Origin: Doryteuthis pealeii
Taxonomy: Eukaryota > Mollusca > Cephalopoda > Myopsida > Loliginidae
Length of the DNA stretch: 64,000 nucleotides
NCBI GenBank assembly: GCA_023376005.1
Contig: CM042145.1
Span: forward strand, 63,630,511 to 63,694,510
Direction: 5' to 3'
In this document: positions 1 to 11,129 of the stretch, one piece after another
Numbering within the stretch: position 1 is the first letter of the stretch
Layout of the letters: each line of letters starts with the position of its first letter
Position numbers and translations under genes: made by a program
Notes under the pieces: model-generated
Database searches by the model: none
Told to the model about the DNA's origin: nothing
What the model saw: only the letters and a program-made list of their open reading frames with translations

Positions 1-519
1 ATACTTTTTATCCTAGCACTTTCAACCGTTTCGTCGGTCTTCATCGGGGGATTGTAGGTTGTAGAGTGTTAGTTTTTTTCCTTCTTTTATCTATCACACT
101 TTCAAATTAGGAGAGTCTATCATATTTTTTGAGGTTTTATTTGTTTATTTGATTTGGGTGTCATTTTTTCTTTACTGGCTTCGAATATAGCAGTCATATT
201 CTGAAATGTTTGTAACTCATTTCCGCCAATTATTCTCCTCCCAAACACCACACCCCTTTACATTGTTTTTGTGAGTTCGTCATCCTACTTACTCCTACGA
301 CTACTTGTTCCTTCACCCACATTTCTGTGTTTAAATAGAACTCGAAACAAAACAAACTCAGTTACATCCACCCCTGAAGATGGCACCTTATAGTGCCAGG
401 AAAATGTTCTTGCACTCATTAACAAATTCCACCATGATGGTAAAAAGTTTGGCCCGGCAATTAGAACTGATCAAAAACAAACTGGTCAGACAGGAAATGT
501 CTGTTCTATTTGATAGTGT

Positions 520-520
<1 letters not shown>
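1..520. other. Non-coding stretch, nothing recognised
   Basis: AT-rich DNA with only short chance open frames and no splice-like coding block, tRNA-like head or terminal repeat that I recognise. It ends at a (CA)n microsatellite. Confidence 0.5.

Positions 521-554
<34 letters not shown>
521..554. repeat. (CA)n microsatellite
   Basis: About 17 uninterrupted CA units followed by a short TA run. This is the left flank of the mariner copy that starts at 567. Confidence 0.95.
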
Positions 555-558
<4 letters not shown>

Positions 559-1094
559 TATATATACGAGGGTGAGTAAAAAAGTAATGCCATTTTGTTT
601 AGGACAGGTATAATTACCAACACAAGAGCATGTATTATACATCAAAATAAAGTTGGTCCTCTGTAGATCACATCCCTACTCCTCCACATAGGGAAGTAAA
701 AAAGTAATGCATTTGTTTAGGTATAATTACCAACACAAGAGCATGTATTATACATCAAAATAAAGTTGGTCCTCTGTGGATCCCATCCCTACTTCTCCAC
801 ATACTCTTTGTTTCTCTCAACAGCAATGTTCCACCTTCGAATGAGAGCATGTACCCAGCTCCGTAAAATTCTGTTGACTGTTCTTACAACCACTTCTTCA
901 CTACAGATTTCACTTCCTCGTCACTGGTATAATTTTTGCCTCCTAAAGCCTCTGAAGGCGCTAAATCTGGTGAGTATGGAGGATGCAGTAAAGTTGTTGT
1001 GGTCTAGCCTGGCGTACCTAGCGTGGAGAGTGAATGCGCTGGTCCAGGATTATTTATACACGAAGAGCATCGAGGTGATTGCTAAGACTGCAAA

Positions 1095-1395
1095 GGCGCT
1101 TCGGCCTCTGGAGAGGCTTGGTAATAAAATTAACTGCGTCGATCCCCGGGGCTATCCCCCCCAGGCAATACCTGCCCCCTTGATTTAAAGGAGCAGGGAT
1201 GGGTTTATTGCCCAGCACCTGAGGCGCCGCCCCTCGAGGGGAAATGCCGACAAGATCGACGCATTTTTTGTACCTACCACCCATGAACCTCAGACGCCAA
1301 AACAATCTCCTTAGTCTAATGCTAGTGAAAAGGGGATAGACTCCCTCGCTGTCTGGCTGATACTGACTTTAGGTCACCCCCGATGACTTACTTTT
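1095..1395 (+). repeat. SINE-like insertion (families D and B tail)
   Basis: The segment around 1140-1290 is shared with 11960-12110 (family D; common words include CAGGCAATA and GCATTTTTTG). The segment 1289-1395 matches the 3' tail of the tRNA-derived SINE family B at 34866, 49772 and 60156 (CTCGCTGTCTGGCTGATAC). It lies inside the split mariner. The fusion of two families could be a composite SINE or two nested insertions. Confidence 0.55.
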
Positions 1396-1399
1396 ACTT

Positions 1400-2030
1400 T
1401 ACTCCTTTGATAAGAAATGAATAGATCTTTATAATTATCCAATTAAAATGTTTTCCTCACCAGATTTATAAAGCATTAAATCCGGGAAATAGATCAAGAT
1501 TTTCAGAAACTTCTCACCTGTTTCAAGAGATTTTCAGAACCATAAAATGTGTAAATATGATCGTTGGACTTTCTTTGTTTTTTTTATTTTTGAGATCAAA
1601 ATTCATTAGAAATAAAAGCATGATATATACAAGATATGTCCTGAAAATATATATAACAAAAGTTATATATCTATATATATTATAATATAATAATATAATT
1701 GTGATAATATATTATTATTCATAATATTATTAATATTTTATGAATAATATTTTATGAATATATTAATATTTATTAAATATGTTAAATAAATAAATAATAA
1801 TAAATAAATAAATACGTATATATAAATAAATATTTAAATAAATAAATTAATATTTATGAATAATATTTTATGAATATTATTAATATTAATATTTTATTAA
1901 TATTATTATTCATAATATATATATTGATAATATAATATAATAATATAATTTAAAAAAAAATTAAATTTATAATATAATATAATAAAAAGTTATATATCTA
2001 TATATATTAACAAAAGGGGGTAGGGCTACC
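1400..2030. other. Very AT-rich block with short TA/AAT repeats
   Basis: From about 1640 to 2010 the sequence is almost purely A and T, built from degenerate TATAAT, AATATT and AAATA words that pair with each other. No gene is visible. Confidence 0.7.
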
Positions 2031-2382
2031 TAGAGCAACGGTACCTTAGTTTAGTCCTCTAAACCATTACGCTAACCGTCTACCTCGAGGTTCTAACACT
2101 CTGTTGCGAGTTACACATGTAATTTGAATGTACTAGTATACTGAACACTGTATGATCCAGTATAAAACAGTTGTCCACCCGAATGAGGCAATTTTCTTCC
2201 TTGTCCTGATGCTTGTGAGGTCGAGCATTGTCATGCCGAAGAAGGACATCGTCGATTGTCAAGTTGGGTCTTATTCGTCGGATTCTTGCTCTGAATCTCG
2301 TTAGGGTTTCAATGTAGGCCTTGATTTTATAAAAACTTCACATGAAATAAAGAAAATGGCATTACTTTTTGAATCACCATCG

Positions 2383-2414
<32 letters not shown>

Positions 2415-2644
2415 GTATGCGTGTGTGCACGCACATTTACACACATTGTTGGGCAACTATTTGTGCAAATTGGTTGTCAGTAAAAACTAATGTCCTTTTT
2501 TACAAACTCGAACGAATCGTTTCTTTGCCTAAATATAATTTATTTTCTAATTCTGTAAGTATGAATTTTTATAATCGTTCTAACTCATAATATTTTGATG
2601 AGAATGAGATGAAATTATTAGGAAAAAATAATTATCACTTGTTT

Positions 2645-3090
2645 TAAACTCAAGACAAATATGATTCCTATTATCTGCGTTATTCGGACTATTGTCCTCA
2701 TCTTCATTATTATTTGTACAACGTTTCGGTCGATATGCCCTCCGGCCTTCTTCGGGTATTTCTTGTCGGACTCGGGAACCTTCTCGGACTCGGGAACCTT
2801 CTTTTGGGACTCGGGAACCTTCTTGTCGTAATCGGGAGCCATCACGGAACTTCGAACATAACCCTTTATTCAGTCCTCGGGGGTATTCTGTTCTCATTCC
2901 GCTAACCATAGCTGGGGTAGGAGTTGTTTTAATTATATTTTGAGTCCGAAAAGAATGTTCCCGAGTCCGATAAGGTTCCCGAGTCCGACAAGAAATACCA
3001 GAAGAAGGCCGGAGGGCATATCGGCCGAAACGTTGTACAAATAACAAAGATGGGGACAATAGTCCGAATAACGCAGATAATACTAATCAT
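2645..3090. repeat. Repeat family E, inverted pair with short tandem units
   Basis: The left arm (about 2650-2790) and right arm (about 2960-3085) are inverted copies of one unit containing TACAACGTTTCGG and CCCTCCGGCCTTCTTC. Between them are tandem degenerate units of the type CGGACTCGGGAACCTTCTT. The same family recurs at 10370-10440, 10700-10912 and 11130-11390. The short units create open frames rich in SRTREP-like residues, which I read as a by-product of the tandem repeat and not as a protein. Confidence 0.7.
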
Positions 3091-3099
3091 CAATCCTCA

Positions 3100-3625
3100 T
3101 ATCAAACATTCAGAGAAATAAATATGATTCCCTCCAAACATCGACTCCATCAACACTGTCGCTGCTATTGTTTACGTAAACCATCGATCTTATCGCCGCA
3201 TAAAATTTCCCTTCACCATTGCTTTTCACTGTTGGAATATTTTGGATATAAGGAGTGTGACAGATGCCTACTTCTAAATATAGACTCGTTGGCTATCACG
3301 TGACCTGAGAAAGATTCCTACTGTCCAATCACTGGCAGTGCTGCTGCTGATGTTGGTGTATTTATAGAGGTCTGATTCTTAACCTTGGCTTATTGCTATT
3401 CGGACCATCTTGGACGTCGGACTTACAAAGAATACTATAACACCGGATTCTTATTGGCTTGCTTACTTATTTACTACATCTGGAACCAAAGATGACGGTC
3501 AGATACTCAACATCTTCCTTCTCCATCTTTTAAGACGTTGAATGGGAGACAACTCTCAAGTATTGTCGAATCGTCTTGAGCTTTCGTAGCAAACGAACTA
3601 AGTCTGAATAGAAACCTTTTCATTT
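3100..3625. other. Non-coding stretch, promoter-like or LTR-like composition only
   Basis: No coding exon recognised. A CCAATCA word near 3327 and TATTTATAG near 3359 resemble a CCAAT/TATA arrangement, but nothing else supports a promoter or an LTR. Confidence 0.3.
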
Positions 3626-3630
3626 ATTTA

Positions 3631-4177
3631 CGAGATATGACAGAAAAGTTCCAGGTTGATCGCATTCTTGGATGTGAGGGGCATCGTCCACTGCGAGTTC
3701 TTGCCACAGGGCCAGACGATTAATCAGCATGTCTAAAAAGGGATTTTGCGGTGTTTGCTTCGTGCAGTGCGCGAGAAGAGGTGAGAGATGTGGCCGGACA
3801 ACTCGTGGATGCTTTACCATGACAACGCATCTGCTCACACTGCCCTGAGTATTCGAGAGTTCCTGGCCCAGAAGAATATCAATGTGCTGGAGCAACCTCC
3901 CTACTCGCTCGATCTGGCTCCATATGATGTTTTCCTTTTTTCAACGGGGTCATTAAATGAACCCGTTTTGAGGATGTGCACGACATCAAAAAGGCCGTGA
4001 CGACAGAGCTACGGATGAATCCTTCCAGGTGTGCATGTAAGTATGGCAGAGAAGTATGGGAAATTTCATTAGACTCCATGAGGGTTACTTTGAAGGGGAT
4101 AATTTGTAGTTTGTAATTTGGATTTGAAATAATTTTTTTTTGTGACATCAGTCCTGGAACTTTTCTGACATACCTCG
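3631..4177 (+). mobile_element. Mariner-like element with internal deletion
   Basis: Terminal inverted repeats (CGAGATATGACAGAAAAGTT at 3631; its complement, with changes, ending at 4177) are flanked by TA. Plus-strand transposase remains include a block around 3670-3740 reading RGIVHCEFLPQGQTINQHV in one frame and, in another, YHDNASAHT with PPYSLDLAPYD. The two visible catalytic aspartates are 34 residues apart, as in mariner D34D transposases. At 547 bp against the usual 1.3 kb, the N-terminal DNA-binding region and the first catalytic aspartate are gone, and a stop and a frameshift break the rest. This is an internally deleted, non-autonomous copy of a subfamily different from the ones at 567 and 60986. 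Confidence 0.8.
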
Positions 4178-4484
4178 TATTTATTTTATTTTACTCTCTT
4201 AAAGGATTTATCTAATATGCATCTTTATTTGGACTTTGAATTAAATTTTTATTTGAAAAATGATATTCGTTATATCTTTGGAGTTGAAAATCATTGTATG
4301 GTAATTAAAAAAATAAATGAAAGTACACGTTTAACCAATGCCAACTTTAATTATTACAACATTTGATATGTTTACTTAAGAGCTATTGCAATTAGTTCAA
4401 TAAGTTATAATCTATACTAGCAGGGCAACTATTGCAACTTAAGAGCTATTGCATTAGTTAAATAAGTAAAAAGTATAATCTATA

Positions 4485-4623
4485 CTAGCAGGACCTGTGG
4501 ATATACCATAGTATGATAATTTAATCATTACAACATTTGATATGTTTACTGAAGAGATATTGCGAACTAGCTCAATATGTAAAACGTATAATAACATTGA
4601 TTTAACTTTCTCTCTCACTCTTT

Positions 4624-4655
<32 letters not shown>

Positions 4656-4700
4656 TTCATCTTTTTATGTTTGATTAAAACAGATGTTGAATATTCTTAG
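4485..4700 (-). mobile_element. Helitron-like family 2, truncated copy
   Basis: It starts (element 3' end) at CTAG with the subterminal word CCTGTGGATATACCATAG and runs through the pyrimidine-rich part of the family seen in full at 26785, 36457 and 51130. A degraded partial repeat of the same terminal segment precedes it at about 4340-4480. It lies immediately upstream of the first bHLH exon. Confidence 0.5.
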
Positions 4701-4804
4701 TTTAAAAAATCATCTGTGCGTCGATTTTGCATGTTTGGAACGATGGAATCAATCATTTTCGTGTTTTTAATGAATCTATTCTTCATTGAAAATTGTTGTT
4801 ACAG

Positions 4805-5028
4805 GTCGAAATGCAGCGTTCAAGAACGATTGTATTTCCGGATTTGTCCCCACAACGGATGTCGTCTCCTACCTGCGAAGAACTGGGCATTCCACACAAC
4901 AGCCTCGATCCCGTAATTGGAATGATCAACCAATGTCACCCCCATCACAGACAAGACACTATTCCTTTTCAGCAAGATTCATCGCTGCCTTCTTGCCAGG
5001 TATTCACTGATGTCTCTAATGACTCCAG
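4805..5028 (+). CDS. Achaete-scute-like bHLH gene, first coding exon (candidate)
   Basis: An acceptor-like TTGTTACAG ends at 4804 and a donor CAG|GTGGGA follows 5028. The first ATG is at 4811, and the frame stays open for 72 codons plus two bases (phase 2). The peptide is polar, rich in S, P, Q and H (starting MQRSRTIVFPDLSPQ), and has no known domain, as is usual for the low-complexity N-terminus of ASCL factors. The acceptor implies an upstream 5' UTR exon, not recognised. Joining to 26390 restores an uninterrupted frame into the bHLH domain: the split codon AG|T encodes serine. I see the splice sites and the phase match; that the two exons belong to one transcript is inference. An accidental phase match has a one-in-three chance. 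Confidence 0.55.
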
Positions 5029-5124
5029 GTGGGATTACCTTTTTTTTTCTGTAAAGCTTTCACTATTTCAACATACACGTGTATTATATGTCACGCAATT
5101 TTTTTTTCTGTGGGAAAGTTTTAT

Positions 5125-5438
5125 TGTTACATAATCTATGCGGTTGCATAAGATTATTGTCAATCCCCTGTAATTCTAAAGGGATGGCCCTTTTCTTATC
5201 ACGGGCGGGACTTTCCATGGAATAGTACAGAAAGCCCGCCAAATTACGTGAAGTCACGTGGGACCTGGTTAGGACCTCAGTTTTCAGTTGGACGTCAGGC
5301 AGTGAATATGTCCTGTCTTAACTGGAACTCCTGCGCGCTATGTTAGTCAAATATTTAGTTACAAGAAATGTATAGTTAAGGAAATAAAAGCTTAAGAAAA
5401 ATAACACGGTCTTGTGATTAATTGGTGTCTTGGTAACA
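5125..5438 (+). mobile_element. LTR of a retrotransposon (family shared with 60969)
   Basis: The segment starts TGTTAC and ends GTAACA, a 6-bp terminal inversion of the TG...CA type, and contains AATAAA near 5380. A diverged copy lies on the minus strand ending at 60969; shared words include CAATCCCCTGTAATTCT and AGTCACGTGGGACCT. Downstream (5439-5560) could be a little internal sequence starting GGACTGATTGG, but no gag or pol is visible and no target duplication was found. Confidence 0.6.
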
Positions 5439-5800
5439 GGACTGATTGGAAGAAGAAATGAGCCAAGTGCGACCGATCACCAAGACGCTAGAAGAGATGT
5501 TAGAAGAGATGTTAGAAGAACTTAAGATGTCAAAGACGACAGGAGAAGAATAGAAGTAAGTAAGAAGTAATGTAAAGTGTATACAACATTCTGCTAATAA
5601 CTATTATTCTTTATGTCGGGAGATCACAGTTTGTACTCAGTAAATCTCTTAAAGAAAAGTAAAAAAGAAAAAAGAAAAAAAAAAGAAAAGAAAAAAAAAA
5701 TTGTCCTTCATATATTTATGTTTTTTAAGTTGTTTATTTTATTATTATGTTTGTATTTTTTCTTTTATTTGTCTTTTATTTACTTTTTCTTATGTTAATA
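5439..5800. other. Possible LTR-element leader remnant plus A-rich DNA
   Basis: A GA-rich segment with tandem AGAAGAGATGTT words is followed by an A-rich tract at 5655-5700. No gene is supported. Confidence 0.4.
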
Positions 5801-6145
5801 CTAGCAAATATATTAACCATCTGGGTGCAAGTATTTAAGTTTTACTGTAATAAAATATTATATTAAATTAGAAAGGATAATGAAACTAAATAAGAATGCA
5901 GATAAAAAGATTTGAAACAGAGGGGGGTATAATCGAAAAATAGAACAACTAAAGCTTACTCTTCCATCACTACCGTCTTTCATTGCTAAACTTTCATAAC
6001 TTAACTATTTAGTTAAAATAGGAAGTAAAGAATACAATTATAGTTATTTCTCATTGTTAATGAATTTCTTTTAAAATTAATCTCCGAAAGTTTTTCTCAT
6101 ATTCATTAAGATAAAACCAAACAATTAGAAATCAATAATAATAAG
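5801..6145 (-). mobile_element. Helitron-like family 1, truncated by a LINE
   Basis: The element 3' end lies at CTAG (5801-5804). The subterminal hairpin is eroded here (ATTAACCATCTGGGTGC in place of GCACCC-loop-GGGTGC). The body matches the copies at 11424, 18817, 22492 and 42569 until position 6145, where the 3' end of a minus-strand LINE takes over. Confidence 0.65.
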
Positions 6146-8455
6146 TACATATCCATGACAATCTCTCGTCAACCATCTCTATCATTTATTGTCCCAGGGA
6201 GGTCCTCTGTGCAGCATCCAGTGTCCTTGCAGAGCAGTTCAATGTAGGTCCTTGCTAGGCGGCCCAAATTAGCTTGTCCATGTGTTGGCTTCCACTGGAG
6301 AACGTCGCTTTTGAATTCGTCCTTGCTCCAGCAGTGTCCGGCATGTCTTGTCCGTCTCACCCGGATGGTTTGTGAGATAGGGGGCTGGTGGTCGTACAGC
6401 CGCTTCCTTGTGGGGTGCTGTTTCCATGACTTGTTCCTGGCCACTCGCAGCATTGTTGTGTAGCTCCTATCTAGATTATTCTCGATGCGTCTCGTTAGGG
6501 TCCAAGTGGTGCAGCCATACAGCATTACTGATACAACCACAGCTTGGAAGAATTGTCGTTTTAACTTGTCAGTGAGATCGGATTTTCATATGTCTAATGA
6601 TCTGCTTATAGCCGACCATGCCTTTCCTATTCATGCATTTATATCGCTTTCTGTAGATGAGATATTACTACCTAGGTATGAGAATTGTTCTACTGGTTTA
6701 GAGGCTTACCATCGAGTGTGGAGATATCTCCTTTCTTTTTGAAACACATGAACTCAGTTTTATCGGAGTTCACATAGAGGCCAATATTCTTTGCTGCCTT
6801 CTCCAGGCTATGCAGTAGTGACTCAGCCTGTGTCGGTGTATCTGCAAGAAGTGCTTGGTCATCAGCGTCAGTGATAGTCTGTGCGGGATATCGCCTGCTT
6901 CTTGCCTTTTCTAGTGTGAAACCTTTTTCTCTTATGGTATCTAATGATGTTCAGAGTACGTAGTCTATGCATATTATAAATATATATGGTGCTAGTTTAT
7001 CTCCTTGTAGGACTCCAGCTATGTCAAAGAAATCTGTGTCACCATCAGGTGAGCGTACCATTGCTTTAGTGTCTTTGTAGAGCATCATTATAGCAGCAAC
7101 CGTTTCTTTGGGGAGACTATATGCTAGTAGTATTTGTTCCTTTTTTCTCTCTGTGTATAGAATCAAATGCCCTGAAGAAATCTACGAATAGCAGCGTTGT
7201 CTCTAGATTCTTTGCCTGAACCCTTTCTATGATCCGACGATTAGTCAGGATCTGAGAGGTTGTGGATGGATTTGTGTGGAATTCGTTTTGGTTTTTCCTA
7301 AGAATTTTCTCTATTTTGGGTCTGAGGCGATTAAGAAGAGCATTATATATCTCAGCAACAATAGCAGTAAGAGTTATGCCTCGGTAGTTTTTAGCGATTC
7401 CGAGGTCTCCCTGTTTGGGGAATGGAAGGATGCATTTATCTATTCTATTTTGTCTATATACTGCATTGCATAGCTAAACAGTATGACATTGAACTTTCCC
7501 ATCTTCCATACCTCGGGGGGGGGGAGGGTATTTCGTCAAGACCTGCAGCCTTTATACTTTTTAGTTTATTTAAGACTTCGTTGGTTCTGTTTTAAAATCT
7601 CCCAGTTTGATGTCTAGTTTTCTATCTACGATCTTTTGGGTATTACTTTCTATGATGTTAGGGTGTTCCCTAGCAGTTTCTGGAAGTGGTCTTTCTACTT
7701 CCGAAGTCTATCTTTTTGGCTGGTTGCCTTTAGCTTTAATCCAGAGGTACTTTCATACCACTAATTTCATTTACTGTTTGCCATACTAATCGCGACTGAC
7801 TGTCTTCCACTGATTGTCTGATTTTATTTATTTGTTCTTGGATGTATGTTTTGTATGTTTGGTTAGTTATTTCTGGACTTTCTTAAGGTTGTGTATATTG
7901 GTGTTAGTTGGTTTTGTTTTATTACGTTGGGCTGCTTTTTTAATATTGTTTCTCTTTTCTCTAACTGCTCCTGTCTCCCAGGCAACAGAGTGTTTGGCTC
8001 TTAGTTTGGTCGTACGCACTCAACTGCTGCTTCTAGGTGGGTACAGATTAAGTTTTCGTATTCCTCGTTTGGAGTGAAACTTTCAAATGTCTCCTGGAGG
8101 ATATTGAATTTATTTCTTACTGCTATAGACTATCGATTGCATATATCGCTGTTGGCAAGTGACGACCAGATTGACCGGTTTACCTTTCGTTTCTACATCG
8201 GCTTAGTCGTAATTTGGCTGTGGCTATTCTGTGATCGGAGGATACTCCTTCAAAATAAGAGTATGCTTTGCAGTTCATTGCACTATTTATCTATTTTTTT
8301 AATTTATTATTATATAATCTAATCGGGGTTTTGTATTATTTGTGTAGGTGAGGGTCCATCGTTTGCCCTTTCGTTTTTGGTATTTGGTGTTTAAACATAC
8401 AAGCCTCTTCTCAAGAGCGAACTTGGCTAGGAGCTCGCCGTAAATAACTGTAATT
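6146..8455 (-). pseudogene. LINE family a: decayed endonuclease and reverse transcriptase
   Basis: Read on the minus strand from about 8440 to 6146, the order is that of a LINE ORF2. First comes the end of an AP endonuclease: NTKYQKRKGKRWT, RLDYIIIN and a SSDHR catalytic motif near 8210-8400. Then come RT blocks: AEIYNALLNRLRP and ILRKNQNEFH near 7300-7370, LFVDFFRAFD near 7200, GVLQGDKLAPYIF near 7000. The C-terminal part follows, with LYGCTTWTLTR and RHAGHCW near 6330-6520. Stops and frameshifts break it throughout, so no product is expected. The 3' end inserted into Helitron-like family 1 sequence. The RT style matches RTE/Proto2-type elements, but the clade is not certain. The 5' end is truncated inside the endonuclease. 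Confidence 0.8.
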
Positions 8456-9480
8456 TGTAAACTAATAATCCGATTGGGCTCAAATTTTACACGTGCCATT
8501 TGAGGCTTAGTAATTTATAAAAATTAAATAGATTTTTTTAAATTAGTGGCGCCATCTATATGTCAGGCCCGTGACTTATTGAGTGATGTGTTATCATAAA
8601 GACAGATACCGTATAAACTCGTATATATATATATATCGAATTTTGAAGAGCTGATTTTTTGACAAAAAACGGCGTTGACCTACATATTAGAAAATATTTT
8701 TGTTTTTGATTTTAAGATAATGGGAAAGACTAGGATCATCTCTTGGGTTAAAAGATAATTACGTAAATTAATGATTTCATGACCATAGATCAAGAATCGA
8801 CCACTACAGGGGACATTGAAAGTCATTGTTAATGAATTCGAGAAAAAAAGGACTTTGTCTACTATGAAACTGTCATAGGAAATACGGCATTTGAATAACT
8901 GAAGTTGCTTTGATTTAGAAGTTCATTATGTTAATTCTTATTTGTAAGTCATAATAACCCATTGGCATTCTTTCAAATTTTATAGGATTTAATTTGTGGA
9001 AATAATTTTATCATCTTATGCGTTTATTCTAGAATGGAATTCCCGCTTTTTATTCTCGGGGAAATAAAAAAAAAAAATGTTAATTCAAGGTTTGGTTTGC
9101 TTTCGTTTGTTTATTGGCATATCAACCCTCTAGTTAATTTAATGCCAAAGTCTTACACAATTCATGGGTAGCCTTTGAATTATGTAAGTAGTGTAGCTAG
9201 GATTTGAATTACATTCGTTGAAAATTCAAAATCGGAAGGAGTTGAGTGGAAAATTACCGTTAGTGTTAGACAGGTGATAACCTCGACTTGACCCCTCCGA
9301 AACCCGTCAATAGAGGCGTGCGAAATAAAGTTTAGTTAGCAGCTCCCGGCAAATGGGAGTAGATGTTTAAGGACTCTCGCTCTAAAATGCCTACTTCTCA
9401 CTGCACGGTTCGAGAAACCTTTTGGGCTGGGGTTTTGTAAAAAAGAATAAAAATAAACAACACAGTCTTTATTAATTAAT
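8456..9480. other. Non-coding stretch, nothing recognised
   Basis: AT-rich DNA with a short (TA)n at about 8622-8636. Around 9280-9420 the base composition is more balanced, but I recognise no family there. Confidence 0.45.
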
Positions 9481-9503
9481 CAACAAGAAATTAACAGTGC
9501 AGC

Positions 9504-9505
<2 letters not shown>

Positions 9506-9567
<62 letters not shown>

Positions 9568-9571
9568 GGAG

Positions 9572-9613
<42 letters not shown>

Positions 9614-9682
9614 GGAGGGGAGAGAGAGAGGGGGGAGGGGAGAGAGAGAGAGGGAGAGAGAGAGGGAGGAGAGAGAGGGGAG

Positions 9683-9766
<84 letters not shown>
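9506..9766. repeat. (GA)n microsatellite with GGA interruptions
   Basis: About 260 bp of nearly pure purine on the plus strand. Uninterrupted GA runs lie at both ends, with a central part interrupted by GGGGAG and GGAGGGG. Long ER-rich or LS-rich open frames across it are artefacts of the dinucleotide. Confidence 0.95.
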
Positions 9767-9769
<3 letters not shown>

Positions 9770-10019
9770 CAAGCCAAAGGAAAATGGGCACCGAACAAGT
9801 TAGAAGCAGAAAAGAAAGAAATCATCATCCAGTCTCTCTATCCTACCATTTATATACTCAATATGCAAAAAGGTATAAAACAAAAAACAGAGTGTGAGAC
9901 AAAAGTCGGTACTCGAGTTCCTTCTATTGGTGTATTTTTGTAGATAGTTTCGTGGATGTATTTTTTATATCTGATTCATAATTTTCGGTATATTACTTAT
10001 TTCTCTCAAGAATTATAAA

Positions 10020-10335
10020 ATATCCTCCATGCTAGTACTCTCAAATAGATTCCTCATATTATTTGCGTTGAAAAAATATTTTTGATTGGAGCTCCACATT
10101 CTATGAGGACATTTTTGACAGTGTAGGGTGTTTGACATGTTTCACATCGTGGTTGATCCTCTTGTTGGAGTATAAAAGAGTACGTAAGTCTTGTATAACC
10201 AATGAGTTGCAGACCAGTATTAGTTCTTTCTCTTGGGATTTTTCTATATCGAAGCTTCCATTCTCCTACTTTTGGCTTAATTAATAATAATTTGTTTGGG
10301 TCACTAGTATTCCATCGTTGTTGTCATTTTTTTTT
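10020..10335 (-). pseudogene. Jockey-like LINE fragment, RNase H/C-terminal region
   Basis: The minus strand is open from about 10330 to 10065 and reads QQRWNTSDPNKLLL, KLRYRKIPRERTNTG, LIGYTRLTYSFIL, then CETCQTPYTVKNVLIEC. The pattern TRLTHSxLL followed by CxxC...T(V)KHxLxEC is typical of the C-terminus of jockey/R1-type ORF2 proteins. No RT core is present and the flanks are not recognisable, so this is a short relic. It is a different clade from the LINE at 6146-8455. Confidence 0.65.
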
Positions 10336-10369
10336 ATAAACCTTTTTATTTGGTTCCCTTAGAATTAAT

Positions 10370-10440
10370 CATATATAGTATTATTTGTATTATTCGGACT
10401 ACTGTTCTCGTCTTTATTGTAATCTGTACAACGTACTGGC
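10370..10440 (+). repeat. Repeat family E, end fragment
   Basis: It contains the family end ATTATTCGGACTACTGTTC and TGTACAACGT and then breaks off. Confidence 0.55.
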
Positions 10441-10487
10441 GATGAAGGGGTATTTTCACACACATTTTTAGAACTCATTTTTTATCT

Positions 10488-10640
10488 ATTTAACCCATTG
10501 ATAGGACCCTTACAGGTGCTACCACTTCGGGTCATAGTGGACGTGGGAGTACTGGCGATGAAGGGGTATTCCTCAGAACCTCAAAATAGGAACATCACCA
10601 CTTGATGCAGTTTAGCGTCATACACAAGACACTACATTAT
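10488..10640 (-). repeat. Repeat family C, 3' fragment
   Basis: On the minus strand it matches the end of the family at 16566, 38877 and 59044. The plus-strand words TTTAACCCATTGATAGG and TACCACTTCGGGTC are complements of the family end. It is followed by ACATCACCACTTGATGCAGT, a segment shared with 16020-16050. Confidence 0.55.
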
Positions 10641-10699
10641 TAGAGACATAGTATATAGTTCACCGTATAATGTTATTATGTATACGTATATTATTTCTC

Positions 10700-10912
10700 T
10701 GATTTTTTTAGATGCGGCTTGATAATTATTATTTGGATTATTCGGTCTATTGTCCTCATCTTTATTGTTATCAGTACAACATTTCCACCCATGTGCCCTC
10801 CGGCCTTCTTCAGGTATTTCTTGTCGGACTCTGGAACATTCTCGAACTCGGTAACCTTCTTTTCGAACTCGGTAACCTTTTTGTCGTAATCGGGAACCTT
10901 CTTGTGTTGTTA
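10700..10912 (+). repeat. Repeat family E
   Basis: It runs from TTGATAATTATTATTTGG through CCCTCCGGCCTTCTTC into tandem GGAACCTTCTTTTCGAACTC units. It is in the opposite orientation to 11130-11390, so the two could form a large stem. Confidence 0.65.
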
Positions 10913-10920
10913 ATTATTAT

Positions 10921-11003
10921 GTCACTTAGAACTGTCTTTATAACTCCTTTATCCACTTTGCTATGTGTATAATTGGAGTTAGGTTAAAACAGTTCTAAGT
11001 GAC
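10921..11003. repeat. Small inverted repeat, MITE-like
   Basis: GTCACTTAGAACTGT and its exact complement ACAGTTCTAAGTGAC bound an 83-bp segment between two copies of repeat family E. Confidence 0.6.
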
Positions 11004-11129
11004 AGTTATCTCTAGACTGCAGGTTCAATTCTGGTCACGGCCAGCAATAGCATAGAATAATAACTAACACAGCTTAACACCTGTACCCCAGCTATGGTTA
11101 GTGGAATGAAAACAGGATACCCCCGTGGA

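Larger units (their letters stand above)
567..2382 (-). mobile_element. Mariner-like element, interrupted by later insertions
   Basis: The left end (CGAGGGTGAGTAAAAAAGTA at 567) and the right end (reading CGATGGTGATTCAAAAAGTA on the minus strand, ending at 2382) are matching terminal inverted repeats flanked by TA, the mariner target site. On the minus strand, decayed transposase remains are visible next to both ends, including an HDNARPH block near 2220-2250 that holds the second catalytic aspartate of the D34D triad. The middle (about 1005-2080) is occupied by SINE-like sequence and an AT-rich block, so the copy has been split. The left terminal segment is tandemly duplicated (567-694 and about 695-810). 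A related copy sits at 60986-61572. It is not functional. Confidence 0.75.

Noticed and set aside
497..943. Other long chance frames over microsatellites (for example ER-rich or LS-rich proteins at 9472-9943)
   Set aside because: They are translations of dinucleotide repeats such as (GA)n; open frames exist in several phases and both strands at once. The first coordinate here only marks the start of such frames in the window.
2580..3059. Arginine/serine-rich SRTREP-type protein
   Set aside because: The reading frame follows a tandem nucleotide repeat that is open on both strands and recurs in other repeat copies.
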